A DNA stretch of 64,000 nt from Frigoribacterium endophyticum (GTDB lineage: Bacteria > Actinomycetota > Actinomycetes > Actinomycetales > Microbacteriaceae): NCBI RefSeq assembly GCF_011759585.1, contig NZ_JAAOYV010000001.1:806001-870000 (forward strand), given 5' to 3'. This document shows, one piece after another, positions 16,478 through 26,012 of this stretch. The first letter of the stretch is position 1; each line of letters begins with the position of its first letter. The position numbers and the translations under genes are program-made. Under the pieces are notes generated by a model that worked only from the letters and a program-made list of their open reading frames with translations, had not been told where the DNA came from and searched no databases.

Positions 16478-18006
16478 ACGAGTGGATCCTCCTCGGCATC
16501 GGCCTGCTGCTCACCGTCGGCACCGGCCTGTTCGTGGCCAGCGAGTTCAGCCTCGTCAACCTCGACCGGTCCGACCTCGAGGCCCGTGAGCAGAAGGGCG
16601 AGAAGGGCCTGGGCCCGACCATCGGCGCCCTCCGCATCACCTCGACCCACCTCTCCAGCGCCCAGCTCGGCATCACGCTGACGACGCTGCTGACCGGCTA
16701 CACGATGGAGCCCGCGATCTCGCGGCTGCTCGAGCCGCCGCTCAACGCGGTGGGCGTGCCCGAGCCGGTCGTCGACGTCGGCGCGCCGATCGTCTCGATC
16801 GTCGTCGCGACCCTCCTGTCGATGATCATCGGCGAGCTCGTGCCCAAGAACTTCGCCCTCGCCCTGCCGCTGCGCACGGCGAAGCTGGTCATCCCCTTCC
16901 AGGTCGGCTTCACCACGGTGTTCAAGCCCGCCGTGCGGCTGCTCAACGAGACGGCCAACGCCATCCTCCGGTCGATCGGCATCGAGCCGAAGGAGGAGCT
17001 CTCGGGCGCCCGCACCGCCGAGGAGCTCTCGTCGCTCGTCCGCCGCTCGGCGTTCGAGGGCAGCCTCGACACCGACACCGCGACCCTGCTGGCGCGCACC
17101 CTGGCCTTCAGTGACCACACCGCCTCCGACGTGATGACGCCCCGCCCCCGCCTGTCGACGGTCACGCGGACGGACTCCGCCGAGACGGTGCTCGAGCTCG
17201 CACGCCGCACGGGCCTGTCGCGCTTCCCGGTCACCGACGACGGCATCGACGACGTGGTCGGCCTGGTGCACGTCAAGCAGGCCGTCTCCGTGCCGCGCGA
17301 GAAGCGGGCCGACGTGCCCGTGTCGGCGCTGCAGACCGACGCCGTCCGCGTGCCCGAGACGATGACCCTCGACAACCTCCTCGCCGAGGTGCGCGGCCGC
17401 GGCTACCAGATGGCCGTCGTCGTCGACGAGTACGGCGGCACCGCCGGGGTCGTCACCCTCGAGGACCTCATCGAGGAGCTCGTCGGCGAGGTCTCCGACG
17501 AGCACGACCGCAGCCGCGTCGACGTGGTGCGCTCGCGCAACTGGCTGACCTTCCCGGGCCTGCTCCGCCCCGACGAGCTGCTCGAGCGGGCGTCGGTCAA
17601 GGTGCCGGAGGAGGGCCCCTACGAGACCGTCGGCGGCTGGCTGATGAGCGAGCTCGGCCGCCTGCCCGTCGTCGGCGACGTCGTGGAGAGCGACTCGGGC
17701 ACGTTCCGGGTCGAGCGCCTCGACGGTCGCCGGATCGACCGCATCCGCTTCACCCCCACCCCGGACGACGAGGCGGGCGAGGCCGGTGACGCTGACCGCG
17801 CCTCCGGGACCGGGGCCGGCTCGTCGCAGATCGCCGACGCGCGCCAGGGAGCGCACGACGACGCCCGCGGGCCGGGCGGGCCCGCCACCCGCACCGATCG
17901 GGCGACCCGGGCCGCCACGGCGGCGGCCGCCGCCCGGGCCGCGGGGCGCGGCGCCGGCACCGGCACCGGCACGACCACGACGACGACGAAGGAGGACGCC
18001 CGATGA
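16474..18006 (+). CDS. CNNM/CBS transporter ('hemolysin' family), long paralogue
   Basis: 510-residue membrane protein: N-terminal CNNM (DUF21) domain with four hydrophobic segments (about 1-190) including [17 protein letters not shown], two CBS motifs ([11 protein letters not shown] and the second ending in [21 protein letters not shown], about 220-350), then a CorC_HlyC domain (about 365-435) and an Ala/Arg/Thr-rich disordered tail. CorC/YtfL relatives export Mg or Co, or support membrane stability; 'hemolysin' is a historical label. The GTG overlaps the stop of a possible leader peptide, and the stop overlaps the next gene as ATGA, so the two paralogues are coexpressed and may form a heteromer. 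Confidence 0.88.
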   Translation: MNEWILLGIGLLLTVGTGLFVASEFSLVNLDRSDLEAREQKGEKGLGPTIGALRITSTHLSSAQLGITLTTLLTGYTMEPAISRLLEPPLNAVGVPEPVVDVGAPIVSIVVATLLSMIIGELVPKNFALALPLRTAKLVIPFQVGFTTVFKPAVRLLNETANAILRSIGIEPKEELSGARTAEELSSLVRRSAFEGSLDTDTATLLARTLAFSDHTASDVMTPRPRLSTVTRTDSAETVLELARRTGLSRFPVTDDGIDDVVGLVHVKQAVSVPREKRADVPVSALQTDAVRVPETMTLDNLLAEVRGRGYQMAVVVDEYGGTAGVVTLEDLIEELVGEVSDEHDRSRVDVVRSRNWLTFPGLLRPDELLERASVKVPEEGPYETVGGWLMSELGRLPVVGDVVESDSGTFRVERLDGRRIDRIRFTPTPDDEAGEAGDADRASGTGAGSSQIADARQGAHDDARGPGGPATRTDRATRAATAAAAARAAGRGAGTGTGTTTTTTKEDAR

Positions 18007-19040
18007 GCGACTGGCTCGGCATCGTCTGGCTCGTGCTGCTGCTGATGGGCAACGCCTTCTTCGTGGCGGCGGAGTTCGCCGTCATCAGCGCCCGTCGCTC
18101 CCAGATCGAGCCGAAGGCGGAGGCGGGCAGCCGCGCCGCCAAGACGACGCTCTGGGCGATGGAGCACGCGACGATGATGCTCGCGACGACGCAGCTCGGC
18201 ATCACGATCTGCTCGCTGCTCATCCTCAACGTGTCGGAGCCCTCGATCCACCACCTGCTCGAGGGCCCGCTCGGCCTCACCGGCCTCAGCGAGGAGCTCG
18301 TGAGCGTGGTCGGCTTCGTCATCACGCTGGTGCTCGTGTCGTTCCTGCACGTGGTGCTCGGCGAGATGGTGCCGAAGAACATCTCGTTCTCGCTGCCCGA
18401 CCGGGCCGCGCTGCTGCTCGCCCCGCCGCTCGTCGCGATCGCCCGCGTCTTCCACGTCGTGGTCGTCGCCCTCAACTGGTCGGCGAACGCCGTGCTGCGG
18501 GCCTTCAAGGTGGAGCCGAAGGACGAGGCGGCCAGCGCGTTCACGGTCGACGAGGTCGCGACGATCGTCGCGCAGTCACAGCGCGAGGGCACGCTCACCG
18601 ACGCGAGCGGCACCGTGCAGGCCGCGTTCGAGTTCACCGAGAAGACCGTCGACGACGTCGCGGTGCGGATGTCGGGCCTCGTCACGCTGCCGGAGGACGC
18701 GACGCCGTCCGACGTCGAGCGCGCCGTCGCCCAGAACGGCTTCTCGCGCTACGTGCTCGTCGACGACGGCGGCGACCCGACGGGCTACCTGCACCTCAAG
18801 GACGTCATCGACCTCGACGTCGACGAGTTCCACGACCCGGTGCCGCCGAAGCGGATCCGTCAGCTGATCTCGATCTACCGCGGCACCGAGCTGGAGGACG
18901 CCCTCGCGACCATGCGCCGCAGCGGCGTGCACGTCGCCCGCTCGTTCGACGAGCACGGGGCGACGCAGGGCGTGCTGTTCCTCGAGGACATCCTCGAGGA
19001 GCTCATCGGCGAGGTCCAGGACGCGACCCGGCGTTCGTAG
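18003..19040 (+). CDS. CNNM/CBS transporter ('hemolysin' family), short paralogue
   Basis: 345 residues, second member of the pair. CNNM domain (about 1-200; NAFFVAAEFAVISARRSQIE at the start and LGEMVPKNISFSLPDRAALL) and two CBS repeats (about 215-340; final motif FDEHGATQGVLFLEDILEELIGEV). It stops there, without the C-terminal CorC_HlyC domain of its neighbour. It starts by ATGA overlap inside the preceding gene. The pairing of a long and a short CNNM protein is common in actinobacteria and suggests an asymmetric dimer; ion specificity is not evident. A bidirectional terminator follows. Confidence 0.88.
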   Translation: MSDWLGIVWLVLLLMGNAFFVAAEFAVISARRSQIEPKAEAGSRAAKTTLWAMEHATMMLATTQLGITICSLLILNVSEPSIHHLLEGPLGLTGLSEELVSVVGFVITLVLVSFLHVVLGEMVPKNISFSLPDRAALLLAPPLVAIARVFHVVVVALNWSANAVLRAFKVEPKDEAASAFTVDEVATIVAQSQREGTLTDASGTVQAAFEFTEKTVDDVAVRMSGLVTLPEDATPSDVERAVAQNGFSRYVLVDDGGDPTGYLHLKDVIDLDVDEFHDPVPPKRIRQLISIYRGTELEDALATMRRSGVHVARSFDEHGATQGVLFLEDILEELIGEVQDATRRS

Positions 19041-19081
19041 CGGGCGCTCCGGCGGTCGTGCCCCCGCCTCCTGCACGGTGC

Positions 19082-19127
19082 ACGACGACGGCCGCCCCGA
19101 TCCAGAGATCGAGGCGGCCGTCGTCGT
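19082..19127. terminator. Strong bidirectional terminator
   Basis: Fifteen-bp perfect outer stem (19082-19096 with 19113-19127), one mismatch, then a 5-bp inner stem CGATC/GATCG and a CAGA loop. Lies between the convergent CNNM and flavin oxidoreductase genes. Confidence 0.8.
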
Positions 19128-19159
19128 CCGGTGCCGGAGGCGCGGAGCGGCTGCCGGGG

Positions 19160-20299
19160 TCAGCTCACCCGGAACGGCGCGCGCTGGTACTGCGCCGGCA
19201 CGTAGTCGAGCTCGACGCCCAGCTCGGCGGCGGCTCGGAGGGGGAAGTGCGGGTCGCGGAGGAACTCGCGGGCCATGAGCACGACGTCGGCCTGGCCCGA
19301 GGAGATGACCTCGTCGGCCTGGCGGGCGGAGACGATGAGGCCCACGGCGCCGGTCTCGACGTCGGCCTGGCGACGGACGTGCTCGGCGAAGCGCACCTGG
19401 TAGCCGAGGCCCACGGGGATGCTCACGCCGGCGACGAGGCCGCCCGTCGAGATGTCGAAGAAGTCGGCGCCGGCCTCGCGCGACCACGCGGCGACGGTCG
19501 CGGTGTCGTCCTCGTCCCAGCCGCCCTCGGCCCAGTCGGTGGCGCTGAAGCGCACGAGCAGCGGGTAGCCGTCGCCGACCTCGGCCCGCACGGCGCGGAC
19601 CACGTCGAGCAGGAGGCGCGCGCGGTTCTCGAGCGAGCCGCCGAACTCGTCGGTGCGCTGGTTGCTGAGCGGCGAGAGGAACTGGTGCAGCAGGTAGCCG
19701 TGCGCCGCGTGCAGCTCGATCAGCTCGAAGCCGGCCTCGACCGAGCGACGGGCGGCGGCGCGGAACGCCTCGACGAGGCCGACGACCTCGTCGTGCGTCA
19801 GCTCGCGCGGCTCGTCGTAGCCCTCGAAGGCGACGGCCGAGGGCGCGACCGTCGGCCAGCCGCCCTCGTTCGCGGGCACGGTGCCCTGCACGTCGCTCCA
19901 GGGGCGGAAGGTCGACGCCTTGCGGCCCGCGTGGGCGAGCTGGACCCCGGGCACGGAGCCCTGGCCCTTGACGAACGCCGTCACGGGCTTCCAGGCCTCG
20001 ACCTGCTCGTCGTTCCAGAGGCCGGTGTCCTGGGGCGAGATGCGGCCCTCGGGCACGACCGCGGTGGCCTCGCTGATGACCGCGCCGGCGCCTCCCCGGG
20101 CGAGCGCGCCGAGGTGCACGAGGTGCCAGTCGGTGGGCACGCCGTCCTCACGGTCGACGCTGTACTGGCACATCGGCGCCACCCAGAGCCGGTTGCGGAA
20201 GGTGGTGCCGCGCAGGGTGATCGGGTCGAACAGGCCGGGGGCGCCGTCGGCCGGGGCCGTGCGGGGGGAGTCGGTGGTCACGCTGGTGTCGGACGTCAC
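19160..20299 (-). CDS. Old yellow enzyme, NADH:flavin oxidoreductase (YqjM-like)
   Basis: FMN-dependent ene-reductase of 379 residues forming a TIM barrel. Visible family positions: FRNRLWVAPMCQYSV (the cysteine typical of the YqjM class), VQLAHAGRKAS, ELIELHAAHGYLLHQFLSPLSNQRTDEFGGS with substrate-binding HxxH and the FMN-binding stretch, LIVSARQADEVISSGQADVV and the C-terminal LMAREFLRDPHFP phosphate site. Physiological substrates are usually unknown; roles in detoxifying electrophiles are typical. GTG 20299 is chosen; a second in-frame GTG six codons later is possible. It diverges from nnrD across a 135-bp gap. Confidence 0.9.
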   Translation of the reverse strand: MTSDTSVTTDSPRTAPADGAPGLFDPITLRGTTFRNRLWVAPMCQYSVDREDGVPTDWHLVHLGALARGGAGAVISEATAVVPEGRISPQDTGLWNDEQVEAWKPVTAFVKGQGSVPGVQLAHAGRKASTFRPWSDVQGTVPANEGGWPTVAPSAVAFEGYDEPRELTHDEVVGLVEAFRAAARRSVEAGFELIELHAAHGYLLHQFLSPLSNQRTDEFGGSLENRARLLLDVVRAVRAEVGDGYPLLVRFSATDWAEGGWDEDDTATVAAWSREAGADFFDISTGGLVAGVSIPVGLGYQVRFAEHVRRQADVETGAVGLIVSARQADEVISSGQADVVLMAREFLRDPHFPLRAAAELGVELDYVPAQYQRAPFRVS

Positions 20300-20422
20300 G
20301 GGGATGTCATCGCCTTTCGAGTCGGAGGGGGACGACCTCGATCGTCCCTCGGTCGCCAACGCGGCGCCGGCGCGCCGTGTTCCCCCGGCCGCCCGCCCGG
20401 GCGTGGCGGGGGAGAGCCGGTC

Positions 20423-20428
20423 TAGCGT
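20423..20428 (+). promoter_or_regulatory. Leaderless -10 of nnrD
   Basis: TAGCGT, 6 nt, then GTG at 20435. Confidence 0.5.
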
Positions 20429-20434
20429 CGAGGG

Positions 20435-21286
20435 GTGACCGACTCCACCGACTCCACCGACTCCCAGGACTTCACCGACTGGACCCCCTCCGACGCCGCG
20501 GGCGAGATCGCGGTGCCCCGCCCCGACGACGACAAGTACAGCCGCGGCGTGCTCGGCGTCGTGACCGGGTCGTCGTCGTACCCGGGGGCCGCCGTGCTCG
20601 GCGTCGAGGCCGCGCTGCACACGGGGGTGGGGATGCTCCGCTACGTGGGGCCCCGCCGCGCCGCCGACTTCGTGCTGCACCGGCGGCCCGAGGCCGTGAC
20701 GGGCATCGGCCGCGTGCAGGCGTGGCTGCTCGGGTCGGGGGTGGACGGCGACCACCTCGACGACGAGACGGCGGAGGGCTTCCGCACCGCCGCCTCCTCG
20801 GGGCTGCCGCTCGTGCTCGACGCGGGCGCGCTGTCGCTGCGGGAGCGGGCCACGGGGCCCGTCGTCCTCACCCCGCACTTCCGTGAGCTGGCGGCGGCGT
20901 CGGGGCAGGAGCTCGACGACGTAGAGGCCGACCCCGCCGGCGCCGCCGCGCGGGCGGCGGAGACCTGGGGCTGCACGGTGCTCGTCAAGGGGCACCTCAC
21001 GTACGTCGCCTCGCCGGGCGGGACGCGCCTGGTCGCGGCCAGCGCCCCGTCGTGGCTCGCGACGGCGGGGGCCGGTGACGCGCTCGGCGGCGTGCTGGGG
21101 GCCCTCGTCGCCACCCACGCCGACGAGGTCGCCGACGACGCGGAGGCGCTGGCCCGGCTGGCGGCGACGGCGGCGGTCGTGCACGGCCTCGCCGCGTCGC
21201 GGGCGAGTGCGGGCGGGCCGCTCACCGTGCTGGGGCTGGTGCACGCCCTGCCGGCGACCATCGCCGAGCTGGTCGCGGGGCGCTAG
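20435..21286 (+). CDS. nnrD: ADP/ATP-dependent NAD(P)H-hydrate dehydratase
   Basis: Repairs hydrated NAD(P)H. 283 residues covering only the C-terminal, ribokinase-like half of the bacterial YjeF/Nnr fusion; no epimerase domain is present here. Key residues: KYSRGVLGVVTGSSSYPGAAVL, VVLTPHFRELAA, VLVKGHLTYVASPGG and the catalytic TAGAGDALGGVLGAL (Asp about 217). The N-terminus has a TDSTDSTDS mini-repeat not seen in the core family. A leaderless promoter defines the GTG. The TAG stop shares CTAG with the stop of the convergent yceI-like gene. Confidence 0.88.
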   Translation: MTDSTDSTDSQDFTDWTPSDAAGEIAVPRPDDDKYSRGVLGVVTGSSSYPGAAVLGVEAALHTGVGMLRYVGPRRAADFVLHRRPEAVTGIGRVQAWLLGSGVDGDHLDDETAEGFRTAASSGLPLVLDAGALSLRERATGPVVLTPHFRELAAASGQELDDVEADPAGAAARAAETWGCTVLVKGHLTYVASPGGTRLVAASAPSWLATAGAGDALGGVLGALVATHADEVADDAEALARLAATAAVVHGLAASRASAGGPLTVLGLVHALPATIAELVAGR

Positions 21287-21975
21287 CCCGCGGGGGTCGC
21301 CGCGACCAGGAACTCCACCGACCCGGCGTCCTCCACCTGGACGAAGCCGAAGCTCGGGGCGTCGACGCCGTAGTCGGAGAAGGTCACGGGGATCGACCCG
21401 CTGACCTGGACCCCGTCGCCCGAGAGGGCCGCCTGGAGGTCGACGGTGACGCTCTGCGTCACGCCGTGCATCGTCAGGTCGCCGGTGGCCTCGACGCTGG
21501 CGACCTCGCCGTCGGCGGGCACCGCGGCGTCGATCGGCTGCGTGAGGGTGAAGGTGGCCGTCGGGTACGTGCCGGCCTCCATCGCGTCGTCGCGGAAGTA
21601 CCCGTCGCGGTTCGCGCTGTCGGTGGCGATGCTCGCGACGTCGACCGTGACCGTCGCCGCCGTGATCGTCGTGCCGTCGACCGTCACGGTGCCGGTCACC
21701 TCGTCGGTGGAGCCGACGACTGTCACGTCGGTGCCGTTGAGCACCTCGTCGACGCGGTAGCCCGCGCTGCTGCCGTCGCCGATCGACCAGTCGCCGGAGG
21801 CCTGGCTCACGTCGACGGTGGTGGCGCCGGGGGTCACGCTGACGGTGGGCGCGGCGTCCGGGTCGCCGACGACGACGTCGCGGTAGAACGCGGGGCCGGC
21901 CACGGCGGCGGTGACGCCGAGTCCCACCACGACGACGGCGGTGACGGCGAGGGCGATCTTCGTGGTCTTCTTCAC
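21283..21975 (-). CDS. YceI-like lipocalin-fold exported protein
   Basis: 230 residues: a membrane anchor or uncleaved signal (about 6-28), a short linker, then a YceI domain (about 55-228) with the usual GDWSIGDGSSAGYRVDEV, YPTATFTL, VEATGDLTMHGVTQSVTVDL and PSFGFVQVEDAGSVEF strands. YceI proteins bind polyisoprenoids or amphiphiles outside the membrane. GTG 21975 has AGGAG 8 nt upstream. It may be transcribed alone: the adjacent ABC operon ends about 100 bp further on. Its stop overlaps nnrD's stop within a CTAG tetranucleotide. Confidence 0.88.
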   Translation of the reverse strand: MKKTTKIALAVTAVVVVGLGVTAAVAGPAFYRDVVVGDPDAAPTVSVTPGATTVDVSQASGDWSIGDGSSAGYRVDEVLNGTDVTVVGSTDEVTGTVTVDGTTITAATVTVDVASIATDSANRDGYFRDDAMEAGTYPTATFTLTQPIDAAVPADGEVASVEATGDLTMHGVTQSVTVDLQAALSGDGVQVSGSIPVTFSDYGVDAPSFGFVQVEDAGSVEFLVAATPAG

Positions 21976-22073
21976 GGCGGGGTCTCCTGGGGTCGGCTCG
22001 GTGCGGGTCGGCTCGCGGGGGCTCACGGGGCTCCGACGATGATGTCGGGCCGCCCTCGGGGGCACCTGGGAGG

Positions 22074-22856
22074 TCAGGCCGTGAAGCGGGCGAGGAAGTC
22101 GCGGGCGCGCTCGGTGCGGGGCGCCGTGAAGAGCTGGGCGGGCGGCCCCTGCTCGGCGACGCGGCCCGCGTCGAGGAAGACGACGCGGTCGGCGACGTCG
22201 CGGGCGAACGCCATCTCGTGGGTCGCCATCAGGATGGTCGTGCCGACCTCCTTCAGCGTGCGGACGAGGTCGAGCACCTCGCCCACCAGCTCGGGGTCGA
22301 GGGCGCTCGTGATCTCGTCGAGCAGCAGCACGGCGGGGCGCGGGGCCAGGGCCCGGGCGATCGCGACGCGCTGCTGCTGCCCGCCGGAGAGCCGGTCGGG
22401 GTACGACCGCGCCTTGTCGCCGAGGCCGACGCGCTCGAGCAGCTCGAGGGCGCGCTGCTCGGCCTCGCGGCGGGGCTGGTGCAGCACGTGCCGGCTCGCC
22501 AGCGAGACGTTCTCGAGCACGGTCATGTGCGGGAAGAGGTTGAAGTGCTGGAAGACGACGCCGATGCGGGCCCGGACGGCGTCGACGCGCACGCGCGGGT
22601 CGCTGATGTCGGTGCCGTCGAGGGTGATGCGGCCGTCGTCGATCGTCTCGAGCAGGTTGACCGTGCGCAGCAGCGTCGACTTGCCCGAGCCGCTGGCGCC
22701 GATCAGGGCCACGACCTCGTCACGGGCCACGTCGAGGTCGATGCCGTCGAGCACCGTCGTGTCGCCGAACGCCTTGCGGACCCCCTCGAGGCGCAGGACG
22801 GGGGCGGCCTCGGCAGCCGGCACCGCGCCTCCGGCGGGCGTGACGGGGGCGCTCAC
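22074..22856 (-). CDS. Amino acid ABC transporter ATP-binding protein
   Basis: ATPase of a polar amino acid uptake system, 260 residues. Walker A GASGSGKST, Q-loop VVFQHFNLFPHMTVLENV (typical of the GlnQ/HisP group), signature LSGGQQQR, Walker B AVLLLDEITSALDPE and switch His in MATHEMAFA. Starts at GTG 22856, overlapping the permease stop as GTGA, so it is the third gene of a binding protein-permease-ATPase operon. An N-terminal Ala/Pro stretch of about 20 residues precedes the core. The amino acid specificity is not readable. Confidence 0.93.
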   Translation of the reverse strand: MSAPVTPAGGAVPAAEAAPVLRLEGVRKAFGDTTVLDGIDLDVARDEVVALIGASGSGKSTLLRTVNLLETIDDGRITLDGTDISDPRVRVDAVRARIGVVFQHFNLFPHMTVLENVSLASRHVLHQPRREAEQRALELLERVGLGDKARSYPDRLSGGQQQRVAIARALAPRPAVLLLDEITSALDPELVGEVLDLVRTLKEVGTTILMATHEMAFARDVADRVVFLDAGRVAEQGPPAQLFTAPRTERARDFLARFTA

Positions 22857-23785
22857 ACGACGCTCCCGGCCTGCTCGCGGCGGCGGAGGCGCGCCGACAG
22901 CCAGTCGGTGAGCCAGAGGGTCGGCAGCGCCAGCGCGACGAACAGCAGGCCGGCCAGCACGTAGGGCGTGAAGTTGGCGGCGGTCGCCGTCTCGATCTGC
23001 GCGGCGCGGACGGCGTCGACGGCGCCGAGCACGGAGATGAGCCCGACGTCTTTCTGCATCGAGACGAGGTCGTTCATCAGGGCCGGGGTGACCTTGCGGA
23101 GCGCCTGGGGGAAGACGACGAGGCGCAGGGTCTTCGCGTGGCTGAGGCCGAGCGACCGGGCGGCGAGCCGCTGCGACGGGTGGACGGCGTCGATGCCGGC
23201 CCGCACGACCTCGGAGACGTAGGCCGAGTAGGTGAGGACCAACGCGATGGTGCCCCAGAACTCGGCGGGGAGGCGGGGGATGCCGAGACCGAGGCCGGGC
23301 ACGCCGAAGCCGACGAGGTAGAGCACGATGATGAGCGGCAGCCCGCGGAACAGGTCGGTGTAGCCGCGCACGAGCGCCCGGACGGGGAAGAAGACGGGGC
23401 CGCGCAGGGTGCGGAGGGCCGACAGCACGGTGCTCAGCACCGCGACGCCTAGGGCCGCCACGACCAGCACCCGGACGTTGAGCCAGAGGCCCTCGAGCAC
23501 CCGGGGCCAGGCGGCGACGAGCGACTCGCCGTCGAAGAAGCTGAAGCGCACGCGCTCCCAGCCGGGCGTGCTCGTCACCGCCCACCAGGCGAGGGCCGCG
23601 AAGACCACGGTGCTGATGGCCGCGACCACGACCGAGCGGGTCGACTGCCGGCGGCGGTACTCGCGCCGCCCGAGCTCGAGGTCGCTGACCGGGGCGGGGG
23701 CCGGGCCGCCGGCCGCGGGGCCCGTGCCGGCGGCGACCGGTGCCGGCGCTACGAGAGCTCCGGCACGTCGTAGTCGGCGAGCCAC
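22853..23785 (-). CDS. Amino acid ABC transporter permease
   Basis: Membrane component of the HisM/GlnP type. A basic N-terminal segment (ELGRREYRRRQSTR) precedes the first helix, and the conserved EAA-loop region reads GIDAVHPSQRLAARSLGLSHAKTLRLVVFPQALRKVTPAL. About five hydrophobic segments. The start is uncertain: no ATG or GTG lies between the binding-protein stop and the basic segment, so GTG 23785, which overlaps the upstream gene by 37 nt, is the nearest usable codon that keeps this segment; an internal GTG would remove it. The stop overlaps the ATPase gene as GTGA. Confidence 0.85.
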   Translation of the reverse strand: MARRLRRAGALVAPAPVAAGTGPAAGGPAPAPVSDLELGRREYRRRQSTRSVVVAAISTVVFAALAWWAVTSTPGWERVRFSFFDGESLVAAWPRVLEGLWLNVRVLVVAALGVAVLSTVLSALRTLRGPVFFPVRALVRGYTDLFRGLPLIIVLYLVGFGVPGLGLGIPRLPAEFWGTIALVLTYSAYVSEVVRAGIDAVHPSQRLAARSLGLSHAKTLRLVVFPQALRKVTPALMNDLVSMQKDVGLISVLGAVDAVRAAQIETATAANFTPYVLAGLLFVALALPTLWLTDWLSARLRRREQAGSVV

Positions 23786-24585
23786 TGCTGCTGCAGCTCG
23801 TCGAGGGTGCCGTCGGCCCGCAGCGCGTCGACGGCCGCGGTGACGTCGGAGGTCAGGTCGCTGCCGAGCGGCAGGACGATGCCGAGCTCGTCGCTCGCGC
23901 CCTCGGCGGCGGGCAGCTGGCCGAGGACGACGCCGCCCTCGACGAAGTACGTGGCGGTGGGCACGTCGAGCACGATGGCGTCGACCTGGCCCGACTCGAG
24001 CGCCGCCTTGGCGTCGTCGTTGGAGTTGTACGCCTGCACGCCGCCGTCGGGGTGGATGGCGGTCTCGGCGGCCGTGAAGCTCGTGGTCGCGCTCTGGGCG
24101 CCGATCGCGAGGCCCTTCAGGTCGGCGACGTTCGTCGCGTCGGCCGCGACCGGGCCGGGCAGCGTGACGACGGCCTGGCGGGTCTCGTAGTAGGGCGACG
24201 AGAAGTCGACGGCCTTCTTCCGCTGGTCGGTGATCGAGAACTGCTGCAGGTTGAGGTCGTACGTCTTCGGGCCGGGCGCGATGGCCTCGTCGAAGGTGGT
24301 GCGCACCCACACCACGTCGGAGTCGTCGTAGCCGAGCTGCTCGGCGACGGCGTAGGCCACGGCCGACTCGTAGCCCTCGCCCGTCGTCGGGTCGTCGCCC
24401 TCGACCCAGGGGCTGTACGCGGGCTCGCCGGTCGCGACCGTGAGCTTGCCCTCGGTCACGAGGCCGACGCCCCCGCCGGAGGCGTCGCCCGACCCGTCGG
24501 AGGCGCCCGAGCAGGCGGTGAGGAGGCCGACGGCCACGAGGGCGGTCGCGACGGCGGAGGCTCGACGGAGTCGGGTGAGGCGCAT
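23749..24585 (-). CDS. Amino acid ABC transporter substrate-binding lipoprotein
   Basis: 278-residue extracellular solute receptor (SBP family 3). The signal peptide ends in a lipobox VGLLTAC with lipidated Cys25, followed by a Ser/Gly/Asp linker. The mature domain begins GKLTVATGEPAYSPWVE and has the family landmarks TYDLNLQQFSITDQRKKAVDFSSPYYET and GLAIGAQSATTSF. It leads the operon and has a leaderless promoter (TACTCT, 6 nt, ATG). The ligand is probably a polar amino acid; the exact one is unknown. Confidence 0.92.
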   Translation of the reverse strand: MRLTRLRRASAVATALVAVGLLTACSGASDGSGDASGGGVGLVTEGKLTVATGEPAYSPWVEGDDPTTGEGYESAVAYAVAEQLGYDDSDVVWVRTTFDEAIAPGPKTYDLNLQQFSITDQRKKAVDFSSPYYETRQAVVTLPGPVAADATNVADLKGLAIGAQSATTSFTAAETAIHPDGGVQAYNSNDDAKAALESGQVDAIVLDVPTATYFVEGGVVLGQLPAAEGASDELGIVLPLGSDLTSDVTAAVDALRADGTLDELQQQWLADYDVPELS

Positions 24586-24591
24586 GGGACG

Positions 24592-24597
24592 AGAGTA
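24592..24597 (-). promoter_or_regulatory. Leaderless -10 of the amino acid ABC operon
   Basis: Minus-strand TACTCT, 6 nt, then ATG at 24585. Confidence 0.5.
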
Positions 24598-24647
24598 CCG
24601 GCGGCGACCGACGGGCGACGCCTCGGAGACGCCCCGTGACGGGCGGC

Positions 24648-24653
24648 TAGCCT
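24648..24653 (+). promoter_or_regulatory. Leaderless -10 of the GT87-like gene
   Basis: TAGCCT, 6 nt, then ATG at 24660. Confidence 0.5.
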
Positions 24654-24659
24654 GTGCGC

Positions 24660-26012
24660 ATGACCCGCGCCGCGCCTCCCTCGTCCGGACGCGCCGACAC
24701 GGGGAGCGTGCCCCTCCCGACCGGGTCGGCGGTGTCCGCGGCCCCGACTGCCCTCGCGGCCTCAGACCGGGGTGCCATGAGCACCGCGCGCCGGGTCACC
24801 GCCTCGCCCGTGCTGCTCGGCGTCGCCGTCGTGCTCGTGCACCTCTGGCTCGGGCACGCGGCGCTGACCGGCCCGAACCAGCCGATGGGCGACGTGCTCA
24901 GCGTCTACTCGACGTGGATGCAGCGCGGCGTCGGCGCGGGGGACTGGGTCGGCATCGACCGGCCGTGGGTGTACCCGCTGCTGGCCGCCGTGCCCATGCT
25001 GCTGGCCCGCGTGGCCGGCCCTGAGCACTACGGAACGGCATGGCTCACGATCGTCCTGCTGCTCGACGCGGCCGCGCTCGCCGTCCTGACCCGCGGCGGC
25101 CGCCGCGAGCTCGCCGCGGCGTGGTGGTGGCTGGCCTTCCTCGTCGTGCTGGGGCCCATCGCCGTGGGGCGCATCGACGCCGTCACGGTCGCCCTCGCCC
25201 TGGTCGGCCTCCTGCTGCTCACCGCGCGCCCCACGCTGGCCGCCGCCCTGCTCACGGTCGCCGCCTGGGTCAAGGTCTGGCCGGCGGCCCTCGTCGTCGC
25301 CGCGCTGATCGCGGTGCGTCGGCGCCGCGACGTGCTCACCGCGGCGGTGACGACGAGCGTCGTCGTCGTCGCGATCTCGCTCGTGCTCGGCAGCGGCGCG
25401 ACCGTGCTCGGCTTCGTCGGGCAGCAGGCGGGCAGGGGCCTCCAGGTCGAGTCGCTCACCGCGGTGCCGTGGCTCTGGCGGGCGGCCTCCGGAGCCGCCG
25501 ACACGAGCGTCTACTACGACCGCGAGATCCTGACCTTCCAGGTCTCCGGCCCCGGCGTCGCGCTCGCCGCCCAGGCGACGACCGTCGTCATGGCGCTGGT
25601 CGTGCTCGCCGTGGTGCTGCTGGGGCTGCGGGCCGTGCGCTCCGGGGCGTCGGCCGTGCGCCTCCTCGCGCCCCTCTCGCTCGGGCTGGTCACGGCCCTG
25701 ATCGTCACCAACAAGGTGGGCTCGCCGCAGTTCGTCTCGTGGCTGGCCGTGCCCGTCGTGGTCGGCCTCGTGCTGCAGCGCCGGGGCGGGCCCTCGTTCG
25801 TCGTGCCCGCGGCGCTGAGCCTCGTCGTCGCGGGCCTGACCCAGGTCATCTACCCGTGGTGCTACGACTCCCTCCTCGCCGCCGAGCCCTGGATGGTGCT
25901 CCTGGCCACGGTGCGCGGGCTCGGCGAGGTGGCCCTGCTCGCGCTCGCCGGGGCCCAGCTGTGGCGGCTCGGCAGGACGGCGACGGCAGGGCGGGGCAGG
26001 ATGGGCGCATGA
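24660..26012 (+). CDS. GT87/DUF2029-like membrane mannosyltransferase
   Basis: 450-residue protein with about ten hydrophobic segments and the pattern of GT-C polyprenol-phosphate-mannose-dependent transferases (DUF2029/GT87): an early extracellular loop with MGDVLSVYSTWM and a RPWVYPLLA motif, then GRIDAVTVALALVGLLLL and AAWVKVWPAALVV, which resembles the conserved K-x-W/P region of the family. The acceptor is probably an envelope lipid or glycan. The leaderless promoter fixes the ATG; the first 45 residues are low-complexity and precede helix 1. The stop overlaps the next gene as ATGA. Confidence 0.75.
   Translation: MTRAAPPSSGRADTGSVPLPTGSAVSAAPTALAASDRGAMSTARRVTASPVLLGVAVVLVHLWLGHAALTGPNQPMGDVLSVYSTWMQRGVGAGDWVGIDRPWVYPLLAAVPMLLARVAGPEHYGTAWLTIVLLLDAAALAVLTRGGRRELAAAWWWLAFLVVLGPIAVGRIDAVTVALALVGLLLLTARPTLAAALLTVAAWVKVWPAALVVAALIAVRRRRDVLTAAVTTSVVVVAISLVLGSGATVLGFVGQQAGRGLQVESLTAVPWLWRAASGAADTSVYYDREILTFQVSGPGVALAAQATTVVMALVVLAVVLLGLRAVRSGASAVRLLAPLSLGLVTALIVTNKVGSPQFVSWLAVPVVVGLVLQRRGGPSFVVPAALSLVVAGLTQVIYPWCYDSLLAAEPWMVLLATVRGLGEVALLALAGAQLWRLGRTATAGRGRMGA

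Noticed and set aside
16474-19040. True hemolysins
   Set aside because: The name is historical. Domains are CNNM and CBS, pointing to ion transport rather than lysis.
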